Shown piece by piece: positions 8,622 to 17,355 of a stretch of DNA of 38,119 bases (position 1 is its first letter; each line of letters opens with the position of its first letter). The notes under the pieces were generated by a model. That model ran no database searches. It was not told where the DNA came from and saw only the letters and a program-made list of their open reading frames with translations. Origin of the DNA: Treponema sp. (GTDB lineage: Bacteria; Spirochaetota; Spirochaetia; Treponematales; Breznakiellaceae); the NCBI GenBank assembly GCA_009787775.1, contig WQSQ01000012.1:1-38119 (forward strand). Direction: 5' to 3'. The translations under genes and the position numbers were made by a program.

Positions 8622-9491
8622 ATGGCGCAGAATTTTGTTACAAAAATAATTACCTCCCTTAAACCTGTAAAAAGCCAGGGTGAGGCTGCAAGACACGCAA
8701 GACGCGCGTATAAACAGCATTTTTCATTGTCGCAGACTGTTCTTATCTTTGCGCTTATATTTCTCTTTCTGCCTCTTATAGTTCTTGTCATTTATTCTTT
8801 CAACGGCTCCACCAGCATGAGCTGGACAGGTTTTTCGCTAAGGTGGTATGAACGATTATTAAGCGAGCGCGGATTATGGACAGCGGTAAGAAACAGCCTT
8901 GTTATAGCGGTAACATCCGCGGTCACTGCGACAGTTATCGGGACAATCGGCGCAATCGGAGTAAGCTGGTATAAATTTAAAACACGCAGCTATGTGCAAA
9001 CCATCTCATTTCTGCCGATGATTCTTCCGGAGATTATAATCGGCGTTTCGCTTGCCATCTTTTTCGCCGGTATAGGAATACAGCTGGGACTTTTTACAAT
9101 TTACATAGCGCATACAACATTTAATATTCCTTTTGTGTTTTTAATGGTAATGGCGCGTCTTGAAGAATTTGATTTTTCAATAATTGAAGCTGCAGCCGAT
9201 CTTGGCGCGACTGAAAGAGAAACACTTTTAAAAGTAACGCTCCCAATCTGCATGCCAGGAATTATATCCGGATTTCTTACGGCAATTACATTGTCGCTTG
9301 AAGATTTTGTTATAACATTTTTCGTATCAGGTCCGGGTTCTTCTACCCTGCCTGTTTTTATATACTCGGCAATTACGCGCAAAGGCGGAATAACGCCTCT
9401 TATCAGCGCACTGTCGGTCGTAATGATTCTGGGAACTGTTGTTCTGTGCATATTATTGCGGAAGTTCCTGAAGTACATCGCGGCAAAATAA
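8622..9491 (+). CDS. potC: Spermidine/putrescine ABC transporter permease PotC
   Basis: Second permease of the polyamine importer. Its 289 residues include a basic N-terminal tail of about 40 residues, then about six membrane segments beginning with TVLIFALIFLFLPLIVLVIYSF. The PotC-type FNGSTSMSWTGFSLRWYE sequence follows the first segment. The EAA loop reads EAAADLGATERETLLKVTLP, pairing with the one in PotB for PotA docking. A GAGGGG Shine-Dalgarno site sits within the end of potB. The next gene, potD1, starts 49 bp downstream. Confidence 0.94.
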   Translation: MAQNFVTKIITSLKPVKSQGEAARHARRAYKQHFSLSQTVLIFALIFLFLPLIVLVIYSFNGSTSMSWTGFSLRWYERLLSERGLWTAVRNSLVIAVTSAVTATVIGTIGAIGVSWYKFKTRSYVQTISFLPMILPEIIIGVSLAIFFAGIGIQLGLFTIYIAHTTFNIPFVFLMVMARLEEFDFSIIEAAADLGATERETLLKVTLPICMPGIISGFLTAITLSLEDFVITFFVSGPGSSTLPVFIYSAITRKGGITPLISALSVVMILGTVVLCILLRKFLKYIAAK

Positions 9492-9540
9492 GTTATTTAT
9501 GATTTACATAAATAAAATTATTTTCTATCAGGAGGAAGAG

Positions 9541-10662
9541 ATGGAAGAAATACCCATGTTTGACACAGCTTCGAAAAAAATGCAAGCAAAGCTGTGTGTA
9601 AAACGGCATTTAAAGAGGCTTGCAATATTAGGGCTGTCTATTGCCCTGTTTGTAACGGTCGGCTGCGACAGAAGAGAGCGCCTGTACATTTACAACTGGA
9701 CATACTACACGCCGGATTCTGTTATCGAAAAATTCGAGAAAGAGTTCAATGTCAGGGTTATATATGACGAGTTTCCGTCCAACGAAGACATGTACGCAAA
9801 ACTTAAGTCAGGGGGAACAGGGTATGATATTGTTTTCCCGTCGGCGGATTATGTGTCAATTATGATCAAGGAAGATATGCTGGAAAAAATAGACAAGTCA
9901 TTAATTCCCAATCTTGTGAATGTTGACCCTGTTGTTCTTAATTTTACGGATTATGATTCCAACATGGATTATTCGGTTCCGTATTATTTTGGAGCTGCGG
10001 GTATAGTCGTAAATACAGCAAGGGTTCCAAATTATGAAAGAAGCTGGTCTATTTTTGCAAGGGAAGACCTAAGCGGCCGCATGACAATGTTAGACGATAT
10101 GCGCGAGGTAATGGGGGACGCTCTTGCCTATCTCGGTTATTCGGTAAACACAAAAGATAGAGGGCAGGTATCGGAAGCGCGGGATCTTATCAATCAGCGA
10201 TGGAAGCCCAATCTGGTGAAGTTTGACGCTGAATCTTTCGGTAAAGGTTATGCCGCCGGGGATTTCTGGGTAGTACAGGGTTATCCCGAAGTAGTCTTTG
10301 AGGAAATTGCCGAAGACCCAAGGATGATGGCAAATACTGTTTTCTTTATTCCGGAAGAAGGCGGCCCTGCTTATATTGACAGTATGGTAATTTTAAAAGA
10401 CTCAAAGAACATTGAACTTGCGCACAAGTTTATAAACTTTATTCACAATCCGGAAATATACGCCGAATTTGCCGACGCGTTCGGTTTTCCGGCTACTGCC
10501 AACGTACCGGCACGCAGGTATACCCGAGGTTATATGGGTGAAGGCAGAGCATGGTATACAGCAGAGGACCTTGAAAAAGTTGAATTGAAGAGAGATATAG
10601 GCGAGGCTCTTGATCTTTATAACAATGCGTGGTTTAACTCCATCAGGGTCGGCAGTGAATAA
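9541..10662 (+). CDS. potD: Polyamine-binding lipoprotein PotD, copy 1
   Basis: Substrate-binding protein of the polyamine importer, predicted to be lipid-anchored outside the inner membrane. I chose the ATG at 9541 because AGGAGG lies six bases upstream; a frame to 9499 adds 14 unlikely residues. The signal region is long, with a basic stretch and then LGLSIALFVTVGC, where Cys42 is the probable lipidated residue. The mature protein starts with ERLYIYNWTYYTPDSV, the PotD-type beginning with aromatic polyamine-contacting residues, and carries the acidic MLDDMREVMGDAL segment where PotD proteins place Asp/Glu ligands. It is closely related to the next gene throughout, so the pair is a tandem duplication. 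Confidence 0.93.
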   Translation: MEEIPMFDTASKKMQAKLCVKRHLKRLAILGLSIALFVTVGCDRRERLYIYNWTYYTPDSVIEKFEKEFNVRVIYDEFPSNEDMYAKLKSGGTGYDIVFPSADYVSIMIKEDMLEKIDKSLIPNLVNVDPVVLNFTDYDSNMDYSVPYYFGAAGIVVNTARVPNYERSWSIFAREDLSGRMTMLDDMREVMGDALAYLGYSVNTKDRGQVSEARDLINQRWKPNLVKFDAESFGKGYAAGDFWVVQGYPEVVFEEIAEDPRMMANTVFFIPEEGGPAYIDSMVILKDSKNIELAHKFINFIHNPEIYAEFADAFGFPATANVPARRYTRGYMGEGRAWYTAEDLEKVELKRDIGEALDLYNNAWFNSIRVGSE

Positions 10663-10697
10663 AATTACGCAGCCCGGAAAATATTAAAAAATATTAA

Positions 10698-10729
10698 TGA
10701 CAGCTTCTTGCGGTGAAAAGAAGCTGTCA
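10698..10729 (+). promoter_or_regulatory. 12-bp stem-loop between the two potD genes
   Basis: TGACAGCTTCTT (10698-10709) pairs perfectly with AAGAAGCTGTCA (10718-10729) around an 8-nt loop. No U-tract follows; the GGGGAGG ribosome-binding site of the second potD begins three bases later. It looks like an intercistronic processing or stabilising hairpin, or a partial attenuator, and not a simple terminator. Confidence 0.75.
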
Positions 10730-10744
10730 GCGGGGAGGGGGTTC

Positions 10745-11800
10745 ATGATGATAAAGAGAAATATCATCTATCTCGCCGTTCTTGCGGTGCTGTTAATGCC
10801 CGTCATTTCCTGTGATTCAAGAGAACGGCTTTATATTTACAACTGGACATATTATATACCTGATTCCGTGATTGATAAGTTTGAAGAGGAGTTCAATGTC
10901 AGGGTTGTTTACGACGAGTTTGCATCTAATGAAGAAATGTTTGCAAAACTAAGATCGACACGAAGCAGCCGCGGCAGCTATGACGTTGTTTTTCCGTCGG
11001 GATATTATATTCCCATCATGATCCGCGAAGATATGCTGGAAAGGATCGATAAATCAAAAATCGACAACTTAAAAAACATCGACCCTGAAGTGCTTTCCAA
11101 AACAACATATGACCCTCATATGGAATATTCGGTTCCGTATTTTTACGGCGCGGCGGCTATTATTGTTAATACCGCAAGAGTACCCGATTATAAGGAAAGC
11201 TGGTCAATTTTTGCGAGGGAAGACCTCCGCGGCCGCATGACAATGCTTGATGATCTTCGCGAAGTAATGGGAGACGCTCTTGTTTACCTTGGTTACTCGG
11301 TGAACAGTATAAACCTGGCTCAAATTACAGAAGCCAGGGACATTGTTAATAATTTATGGAAACCTAATTTAGTTAAATTTGACGCCGAAACCTTCGGCAA
11401 GGGATATGCCAATGAAGATTTTTGGGTTGTCCACGGTTATCCTGAAGTAGTTTATGAAGAAATTGCAGATAATGAACAATTAATGTCAAATACCGTTGTC
11501 TTTATTCCTGATGAAGGCGGCCCGTCATATATTGATACTATGGCCATATTAAAAAACGCCAGAAACATTGACCTTGCTCATAAATTCATCAACTTCATCC
11601 ACAGACCTGATATTTTCGCTGAATTTACCGATGAATTCGGTCTTCCGGCAACTGTAAATATACCCGCCAGACGGCTAAAGGAAGGGATTTCCCTTTATTC
11701 CGAAAATGAACTGCAAAGAACCGAACTAACAATGGATATAGGAGATTCACTCGAGCTTTATAATGACGCGTGGTTTAATGTGATAAGAGCCGGGAATTAG
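10745..11800 (+). CDS. potD: Polyamine-binding lipoprotein PotD, copy 2
   Basis: Second substrate-binding protein of the operon. The start is the ATG at 10745, six bases after GGAGG; the longer frame from 10697 would run through the intercistronic hairpin and is rejected. The signal peptide ends in the lipobox VISC, with Cys23 lipidated. It shares long blocks with copy 1: RERLYIYNWTYY, YSVPY, AREDL.GRMTMLDD.REVMG, WKPNLVKFDAE, FINFIH and PARR. Differences cluster in a five-residue longer loop after AKLRS (TRSSRGSYD) and in the last 50 residues. The two copies may have different polyamine preference or expression. No terminator is evident before rpmB, 71 bp downstream. Confidence 0.93.
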   Translation: MMIKRNIIYLAVLAVLLMPVISCDSRERLYIYNWTYYIPDSVIDKFEEEFNVRVVYDEFASNEEMFAKLRSTRSSRGSYDVVFPSGYYIPIMIREDMLERIDKSKIDNLKNIDPEVLSKTTYDPHMEYSVPYFYGAAAIIVNTARVPDYKESWSIFAREDLRGRMTMLDDLREVMGDALVYLGYSVNSINLAQITEARDIVNNLWKPNLVKFDAETFGKGYANEDFWVVHGYPEVVYEEIADNEQLMSNTVVFIPDEGGPSYIDTMAILKNARNIDLAHKFINFIHRPDIFAEFTDEFGLPATVNIPARRLKEGISLYSENELQRTELTMDIGDSLELYNDAWFNVIRAGN

Positions 11801-11871
11801 GGCTTTACACTTATTCGATCTTTTGATACAAATAAAGGGAAAACATAGCTCTGCTCAAGGAAGGAAAAAAT

Positions 11872-12063
11872 ATGTCACGAACATGTGATATTTGCGGAAA
11901 ACATACGATCACCGGTAATAAAGTCAGCCATGCTAAAAACCATACCCGCAGAACATGGAAACCCAATCTGGTAAATATTAAGACCGAAGTCGGCGGCACA
12001 ACAAGAAAATTAAAAATTTGTACACGGTGTCTGAAAAGCGATCATATAACAAAGAAAGTTTAA
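11872..12063 (+). CDS. rpmB: 50S ribosomal protein L28 (zinc-finger form)
   Basis: A component of the large ribosomal subunit. The 63 residues carry the L28 core ([19 protein letters not shown]) and two CxxC pairs (CDIC at 5-8 and CTRC near residue 52). This is the zinc-binding C+ form; many bacteria also have a C- paralogue used under zinc starvation. An AAGGAAGG Shine-Dalgarno site lies about eight bases before the ATG. The reading of '[15 protein letters not shown]' is typical of L28. The gene sits alone between the pot operon and an unknown gene 27 bp downstream, with which it may be cotranscribed. Confidence 0.95.
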   Translation: MSRTCDICGKHTITGNKVSHAKNHTRRTWKPNLVNIKTEVGGTTRKLKICTRCLKSDHITKKV

Positions 12064-12090
12064 TCCGTACTTTTAGCGTGATGTCTGCCA

Positions 12091-12669
12091 ATGACAGATC
12101 CGGAACTATTACAAGCGCTAGATTATATTCTCAACAGAAGTGATGAAGCCGCCGTTGATGTGTTAGTTGAGGCGGTAACAAGACGCAAGCGGGATTTAAC
12201 TGTATTCAATGTAATTGGCGGCATGCCTAATCCGCAAAAAATGGCAAAAGAGATAACTGAGAGGATAGATTCAGGAATCAGCGCCAGTATTGATGGCATA
12301 AGAAATTCCGTTCAGGAAATGGCAATCAGGATACTGAGGGAACACGCGCCTGAATTAAACGACAAGCAAATAAATGAACTTTGCCTGGAATGGCTCCCGA
12401 ATGTATCTGGAAAAGGAGCGTCTGATAAGAGCGCCGCCGCGATGCCTCCCGATGTTCTTTTATCCATGATTGAACAATTCATCTCTTTTTCTAACAGCGA
12501 AATGAGTGAATCAGTCGATAACAGTCTTCGGAATGAAATGGGTGCGTGGCCTGAGCGTTACTGGAACTCCTTCCCTCCTGTTGTACGGCAGATTATTACA
12601 GATTACCTTAAAAACAAAACAAGCGAAAAAGATTTTAAATCAAAAATAATATTAGCGCTTGGAATATAG
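12091..12669 (+). CDS. Hypothetical protein, predicted helical, 192 aa
   Basis: I do not recognise this gene. It encodes a soluble, acidic, mostly helical protein with no signal peptide or membrane segment. It begins MTDPELLQALDYILNRSDEAAVDVL, has a central PNPQKMAKEITERIDSGI and a C-terminal WPERYWNSFPPVVRQIITDYL followed by a Lys-rich helix. No catalytic motif is evident. The ATG at 12091 has no clear Shine-Dalgarno site; it lies 27 bp after rpmB, so translation may depend on the upstream gene. The coding frame is uninterrupted and composition is like its neighbours. It ends 12 bp before the convergent nucleoside kinase gene. Confidence 0.7.
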   Translation: MTDPELLQALDYILNRSDEAAVDVLVEAVTRRKRDLTVFNVIGGMPNPQKMAKEITERIDSGISASIDGIRNSVQEMAIRILREHAPELNDKQINELCLEWLPNVSGKGASDKSAAAMPPDVLLSMIEQFISFSNSEMSESVDNSLRNEMGAWPERYWNSFPPVVRQIITDYLKNKTSEKDFKSKIILALGI

Positions 12670-12681
12670 AAACATATCCTC

Positions 12682-14340
12682 TTAGTATTTGAACTCGCTG
12701 CCGCCGATGAACTCGCGCAGGATGCTTGTTCCAGGAACATATTGCGGCGGAATGGGTGCGAAATTTTCAATGAAAGACAAAAGCCTTACAGCTTCGGCAT
12801 ACTCGGTTCTGCCGGGTTTAACAGCGCGTAGCAAAGGATCTGCGTAATATTTAAGGACTGACAGCTCGTAATCAAGGGCGGAGTTAAAAGCAGCATCAGA
12901 AGAGTTTTGGAACGGGAAGATATGCTTTCGCTCTCCTGCCTGAACTTTAGGCCACATTTTCAAGGTACCGGCAGCTTCAATTCCCCTGAACTGGGAATCG
13001 CGTACCATACGCCGCAGCAGTCTGTTGTCGCTTGTGGGGATTCTATTGTGATCATCCAGGTTAAGCTGTGTCAGCGCGGAAATGTAAACTTTAAATTTTG
13101 TACTGCGATCGATACTGTACGTAAGTGCGTCATTAAGGCCGTGTATACCCTCAAGTATCAGAATATTACCCCTTTGCAATCTGATCTTTCTGCCGCCGTC
13201 TTTTTTCCTGCTTCCTGTTTTAAAGTCATAGACTGGAAGCGATATTTCTTCTCCGCGGTAAAGAGACTGTAATTGTTCATTAAGGTATGGGACATCTAAT
13301 GCTTCAATACATTCATAATCGGGCTCTCCATTTTCATCTCTGGGAGTTTCTGCTGTTCCCCTGTAATAATCATCAAGGCTTACGGCGATTGGTTTTAGCC
13401 CCAAAACCATTAGTTCAATTTCCAGCCTCTTTGCGCTTGTGGTTTTTCCAGAACTGGAAGGGCCTGCGATGAGCACCAGTTTGAGGTTATCTATTCTTTT
13501 ATAAATCCGGTTTGCGATGTCAGACATTTTCCGTGACTGATGGGTTTCAGCTATTCTTATATAATCTAAAACTGTTCTTAAGGCTATCCTTGAGTTCAAC
13601 TCTCCTACAACGCGAACTCCGACATTTTTTCCCCAATTCTTATAATCGCTGTAAACACTGAAAAGCTGCGGCTCGTCAGCAAACGGCTCTATTGTTTTTC
13701 CCCTTCCAATTGCCGGAAAACGAAGAAGAAAACCGTCTCCGTAAGGCATCAACTCAAAGGATGAAAGAAGCCCTGTACGATCAAGGAGCGGCTGAATATA
13801 AATATCCATATAACCTTTACATTCATTCACCTTGATGCGCGGAGAGCTTCTCTGCTCTAATAAAAGGGCTGTATCCTTCTGGTTATGCGATCTAAACAAC
13901 TCTACGGCTTCTTCATATGAAAGGTATTTAAATGTTATCGGTAAATTTTCATTAACAAGACTTTTCATTGCTTCTTCAAGTTTTTTAACTTCGCTGCCCT
14001 TAGGTATGTCGCCGGAACTTAATGTATAATAATAGCTGTTGCCCAGTGAATGTCCCACGTAAACGCCGTCATCCTGGAAAATATTTTGCGCTGCAATGGC
14101 CAGAACAAATGAAAGCGTACGTCTGTAAATCATGACCCCTTCCGGCGAATCAACAAGAACAGGCTCAACCGAAGCGTTCATTAATAAAGATGTCCCTGTA
14201 GGTCGTATTTCATTATTTACCTTGATTGCTGCAATAGAATCAACATTAATTCCAAAGTTCTCAATAACAGACGAAGCTCTTGTGCCGTAGGTGCATCCTA
14301 TTGATTTACCGTTTGGAAATTTAATATGTATTTCGTTCAT
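12682..14340 (-). CDS. TGS-domain/uridine kinase-like fusion protein (nucleoside kinase)
   Basis: A 552-residue cytoplasmic fusion. Residues ~1-65 resemble a TGS domain. Residues ~95-190 resemble the second additional domain of threonyl-tRNA synthetase (VYVGHSLGNSYYYTL; LPITFKYLSYEEAVELF). From ~285 on lies a uridine kinase/phosphoribulokinase P-loop domain with Walker A GPSSSGKTT (293-301) and the substrate region SLDDYYRG, then LEGIHGLND. This architecture occurs in anaerobic bacteria and is annotated as nucleoside (uridine) kinase; the role of the tRNA-synthetase-like part is unclear. I chose the ATG at 14340; the frame extends to 14409, but those residues fall in the promoter. A TGTTATAAT extended -10 lies six bases upstream and there is no Shine-Dalgarno site. 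Confidence 0.88.
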   Translation of the reverse strand: MNEIHIKFPNGKSIGCTYGTRASSVIENFGINVDSIAAIKVNNEIRPTGTSLLMNASVEPVLVDSPEGVMIYRRTLSFVLAIAAQNIFQDDGVYVGHSLGNSYYYTLSSGDIPKGSEVKKLEEAMKSLVNENLPITFKYLSYEEAVELFRSHNQKDTALLLEQRSSPRIKVNECKGYMDIYIQPLLDRTGLLSSFELMPYGDGFLLRFPAIGRGKTIEPFADEPQLFSVYSDYKNWGKNVGVRVVGELNSRIALRTVLDYIRIAETHQSRKMSDIANRIYKRIDNLKLVLIAGPSSSGKTTSAKRLEIELMVLGLKPIAVSLDDYYRGTAETPRDENGEPDYECIEALDVPYLNEQLQSLYRGEEISLPVYDFKTGSRKKDGGRKIRLQRGNILILEGIHGLNDALTYSIDRSTKFKVYISALTQLNLDDHNRIPTSDNRLLRRMVRDSQFRGIEAAGTLKMWPKVQAGERKHIFPFQNSSDAAFNSALDYELSVLKYYADPLLRAVKPGRTEYAEAVRLLSFIENFAPIPPQYVPGTSILREFIGGSEFKY

Positions 14341-14346
14341 TAAAAA

Positions 14347-14355
14347 ATTATAACA
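14347..14355 (-). promoter_or_regulatory. Extended -10 promoter of the nucleoside kinase gene, probably leaderless
   Basis: On the minus strand TGTTATAAT (14355-14347) fits the extended -10 consensus TGnTATAAT and ends six bases before the ATG at 14340. No clear -35 is present at 17 bp, as is usual for extended -10 promoters. Confidence 0.45.
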
Positions 14356-14410
14356 TGTCAGTATTAAAATTAATATATATACGTCTGCGAACAATAGCTT
14401 CACGAACAAT

Positions 14411-15586
14411 TTATTTTTTAAATAACGCTAAACTCTCAATATGTGCAGTCTGGGGATAGAAATCAAAAAACAACAACTTAATCAATTTATAATTGCAGTT
14501 TATTAATATTTTGGAATCGCGGGCAAGAGAAGCGGCATCGCAGGAAACATAGGCAAGAACATCAGGGCCGTTTTTTGAAAGCGCCGCTGCCGCGCCGGAA
14601 GAAAGCCCCGCTCTTGGCGGATCAATTACCGCAAATCCATAAGATGCTTTTTTATGCAATAAAACACGCTGCCATTCCGTATCGCGAAGAGCGAAAAATT
14701 CGGTCTTATAATTTCTTAAATTTTCTCTGGCGATACTAACTGCGATTTTATTTTCTTCAGCAAGAATTACGGAAGGAAATAAATCCGCAAGAAAAAAGGC
14801 GAATGTTCCAACTCCGCAGTATAAGTCTGCCATTGGAAGACTTCGATCGGCGTCAATGGCAATTTCACGTAATTCCTGAACAAATTTTTCCAGCATTATA
14901 CAATTGCTTTGAAAAAAAACTCCGGAATCAATAATTATTTCCTTATCAAGGATTCTAATTTTCCCCCTTTCAGCTCCGCCTTCGTTAAGGTAAATTCCGT
15001 CTTTGGTAAAAACTGTAAATCGATCTTTTTCAGGAGGTATTGAGAATGAATTGGAATTAAGCGCTTTTCTTATATCCGGCACTGCAATTTGACAGTCATT
15101 AATGATAACTACTTCATTGCTTTTTTTTCCTTTCAGACCAAATAAATATTTAAAACCTTTTGTTTTTTGCCTTAAACAATGAAACTGCATTCTGTTCCGG
15201 TATTCCCATGGCGGAGAAGGAAAAATCTTCAGATCAGGAAGTCTGATTGAACATGATTTATCAGCTGCGCCTGTTCGAAAAAATGATTCTCTTAAAATAG
15301 ATATTTTTACATCAAGCTGAGCGTTATAATTGATATGCTGGAGATTGCAGCCACCGCATTTGCCGTAAAATGCGCAGGAAGGCTCTGTCCGCACAGGAGA
15401 CGACTCAATAATTTCCAGTAATTCCGCCCTTAGCCATGTTTTCTTATCTTCTGTAATACGGCAAATGGCAATTTCATCCGGCGCTCCGCCTTCGGTAAAA
15501 ACAGTCTTCCCGTCAAAGCGGCCTACAGCGTCTCCGCTTTTTGCGATACTTTCAAACCGTATTTTTATAACATCCCCGGCAGACAT
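14411..15586 (-). CDS. 23S rRNA (uracil-C5)-methyltransferase, RlmD/TrmA family
   Basis: An S-adenosylmethionine-dependent enzyme that methylates C5 of a uracil in structured RNA; whether 23S rRNA or tRNA is the substrate cannot be told by eye. The order is TRAM-like domain (1-60), four [4Fe-4S] cysteines (Cys71, Cys77, Cys80 in CAFYGKCGGC and Cys165), SAM-binding DLYCGVGTFAF (254-263), IDPPRAGL (321-328), catalytic Cys349 in YVSCD and the general base Glu384 in HIESLALF. At 391 residues it is slightly short for the family but complete. A TATGAT -10 of the extended type lies five bases before the ATG and no Shine-Dalgarno site is present. The nucleoside kinase gene follows on the same strand with its own promoter. 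Confidence 0.9.
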   Translation of the reverse strand: MSAGDVIKIRFESIAKSGDAVGRFDGKTVFTEGGAPDEIAICRITEDKKTWLRAELLEIIESSPVRTEPSCAFYGKCGGCNLQHINYNAQLDVKISILRESFFRTGAADKSCSIRLPDLKIFPSPPWEYRNRMQFHCLRQKTKGFKYLFGLKGKKSNEVVIINDCQIAVPDIRKALNSNSFSIPPEKDRFTVFTKDGIYLNEGGAERGKIRILDKEIIIDSGVFFQSNCIMLEKFVQELREIAIDADRSLPMADLYCGVGTFAFFLADLFPSVILAEENKIAVSIARENLRNYKTEFFALRDTEWQRVLLHKKASYGFAVIDPPRAGLSSGAAAALSKNGPDVLAYVSCDAASLARDSKILINCNYKLIKLLFFDFYPQTAHIESLALFKK

Positions 15587-15591
15587 AGAAC

Positions 15592-15600
15592 ATCATATCA
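15592..15600 (-). promoter_or_regulatory. Extended -10 promoter of the RNA methyltransferase gene, probably leaderless
   Basis: TGATATGAT on the minus strand (15600-15592) matches TGnTATnAT and ends five bases before the ATG at 15586. No ribosome-binding site lies between. Confidence 0.35.
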
Positions 15601-15622
15601 TAAATTAACGCGAAAAATGTTA

Positions 15623-15628
15623 TATAAT
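15623..15628 (+). promoter_or_regulatory. -10 element of the PQQ/HEAT gene, probably leaderless
   Basis: A perfect TATAAT lies seven bases before the ATG at 15636, with no Shine-Dalgarno site. No clear -35 is seen. It is back-to-back with the methyltransferase promoter in a 49-bp intergenic region. Confidence 0.45.
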
Positions 15629-15635
15629 AATCATA

Positions 15636-17348
15636 ATGAGATTTATACAATTAAAATGTGTTTTTCTGCTCTTCGCTGCAATTCCTGTTTTTTCCCAAAA
15701 CAGCCAGGAGCAGCTCTCGCTTGAACCTTACTGGCGGCAGGCACTGGGCGGAGAAGTGTTATCGCTGCCGTCCTATCAGGCACAGTCTGCGGTAGTTGCG
15801 CTTGACGGAGGAAATATAAGAGCATACTCTACATCCGGCACTCCCATGTGGAGTTTTTTTTCAGGCGGCAGAATAAGCCCTTATATTACGCGCTCACGGG
15901 AAGGCACATCTTATTTTGCGAGAACAAACGGAACATTATTTGCAATTAACCGCGCTGGCCGCGAATTGTGGCGGCGCAGTCTGGGAGGCCCTTTATCAGC
16001 AAAAGTAATAACAGGCTGGGATTCAAGGCTGTTTGTTCCGGTAAACGGAAAAATATACTGTTACACTGCATCGGGAAATCTTTTATGGACAAAATCGGCA
16101 GAATCGCAATTTTCCGTCGCGCCAAAACTGGATCGCGAAGGAGGTATAATTTATGCTTTGGATAATAACGAGGTTTTCCGCCTTGATCATTTCGGCAACG
16201 CCAATGTATGGAAGCTGAACAACACTCCCGCTGTTTTATTATCCATGGAATCTGCTGACAGTGGAAACACAACTGCAGGAACATTAAAGCAAAAAATAAT
16301 CGTAATATACACAGACGGCTCAATGGAAATACTTGGTTATGACGAAGATTGGTTTTTATCTGAGAAAATTGATGTTCATTCGGCAGTACTGCCAAGACTT
16401 CCTTCTGCTCCGCTGGCTGCCGCATGTATGGGAAACAATATCGCGGTAACCATGAGTGACGGAAGGGTGGCTCTTATTTCACTTGATGAAAAAAGAGTAA
16501 TTTGGACAGGCGATACCCATATACGTGAATTGATGAACAACAGGGTCAGCATAGAATCAGATGCAGAGATGATTTTTGATGAAAGAGGAATTTATATCAT
16601 GAGTAAAAACGGCGCAACAGGTTTTATTCATGACGGAAGAAGGTTATGGTTTATGAGCCTGCAGAACACAGCCGCAATTCCTGCTTTTGGAAATGACGGA
16701 GTACTGTATTCAGGAGGAAAAGACTGGATTCTTTACGCATACAAAATTGAAGACCGTATCCTGCCCGAAAGAAATGATATATATGGTCCGGTTCCCGAAG
16801 GTACTTACGGAATGGGCCGTCCGCGTATTATAAATAAATTTGATATCCCTCTTACCGAACAGGAAACAAGAGCCCGACTTAATCAAATAAGTATTGGAAT
16901 AAATACTGGAAGAATTGGAGATAATGAACCTGAATGGACATCATTCTTATTAACTATTTCCGCAGGACAGCATCCGTTACAAATCAGATTAGAAGCTATG
17001 AACCTTATTGGAATGATCGGATCACATGAAACAATCCCATGGCTTATAAACATTTTTACTAACGACAGAGAACCGGTAATAAAAGCCGCTGCCGCGAATG
17101 CTATCGGCTGTATCGGGGTAGATCCTAAAGGCATTGCTATTCAGGCATTTTTCTTCTCGATTATCAATAGCTCAATCAGAGATGATCAGGTATTAACAGC
17201 AATCGCTACGGCAACAGGCGCTCTATGCCGTTTTTCAGGCCCCCCGTTAAGCGAAACAGGAATAAAAATACTTCTAATGATTTCAGAAAGACATCAGCCT
17301 TCGGTTGCAAGAAGACAGGCGGAAAGGGAACTTGCTACACTTAGGTAA
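15636..17348 (+). CDS. Exported PQQ-like beta-propeller protein with C-terminal HEAT repeats
   Basis: A 570-residue exported protein. The signal peptide is residues 1-20 (ending PVFS-Q). Residues ~30-390 contain repeated blades typical of PQQ-like/BamB propellers: GTPMWSFF, GRELWRRSL, GNLLWTKS, RVIWTGD, GRRLWFMSL. Residues ~430-570 are helical HEAT-like repeats (HPLQIRLEAMNLIGMIGSHETIPWLINIF; DREPVIKAAAANAIGCIG). Such propellers serve as protein-interaction scaffolds; here there is no sign of quinoprotein dehydrogenase residues, so an enzyme is unlikely. The combination suggests a periplasmic or surface scaffold, but the actual role is unknown. It ends seven bases before the convergent PIN toxin gene. 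Confidence 0.85.
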   Translation: MRFIQLKCVFLLFAAIPVFSQNSQEQLSLEPYWRQALGGEVLSLPSYQAQSAVVALDGGNIRAYSTSGTPMWSFFSGGRISPYITRSREGTSYFARTNGTLFAINRAGRELWRRSLGGPLSAKVITGWDSRLFVPVNGKIYCYTASGNLLWTKSAESQFSVAPKLDREGGIIYALDNNEVFRLDHFGNANVWKLNNTPAVLLSMESADSGNTTAGTLKQKIIVIYTDGSMEILGYDEDWFLSEKIDVHSAVLPRLPSAPLAAACMGNNIAVTMSDGRVALISLDEKRVIWTGDTHIRELMNNRVSIESDAEMIFDERGIYIMSKNGATGFIHDGRRLWFMSLQNTAAIPAFGNDGVLYSGGKDWILYAYKIEDRILPERNDIYGPVPEGTYGMGRPRIINKFDIPLTEQETRARLNQISIGINTGRIGDNEPEWTSFLLTISAGQHPLQIRLEAMNLIGMIGSHETIPWLINIFTNDREPVIKAAAANAIGCIGVDPKGIAIQAFFFSIINSSIRDDQVLTAIATATGALCRFSGPPLSETGIKILLMISERHQPSVARRQAERELATLR

Positions 17349-17355
17349 AGACCTT

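Noticed and set aside
10697-10744. Upstream start for the second PotD (MTASCGEKK...)
   Set aside because: These codons are the intercistronic hairpin. The ATG at 10745 has an ideal Shine-Dalgarno site and gives a normal lipoprotein signal.
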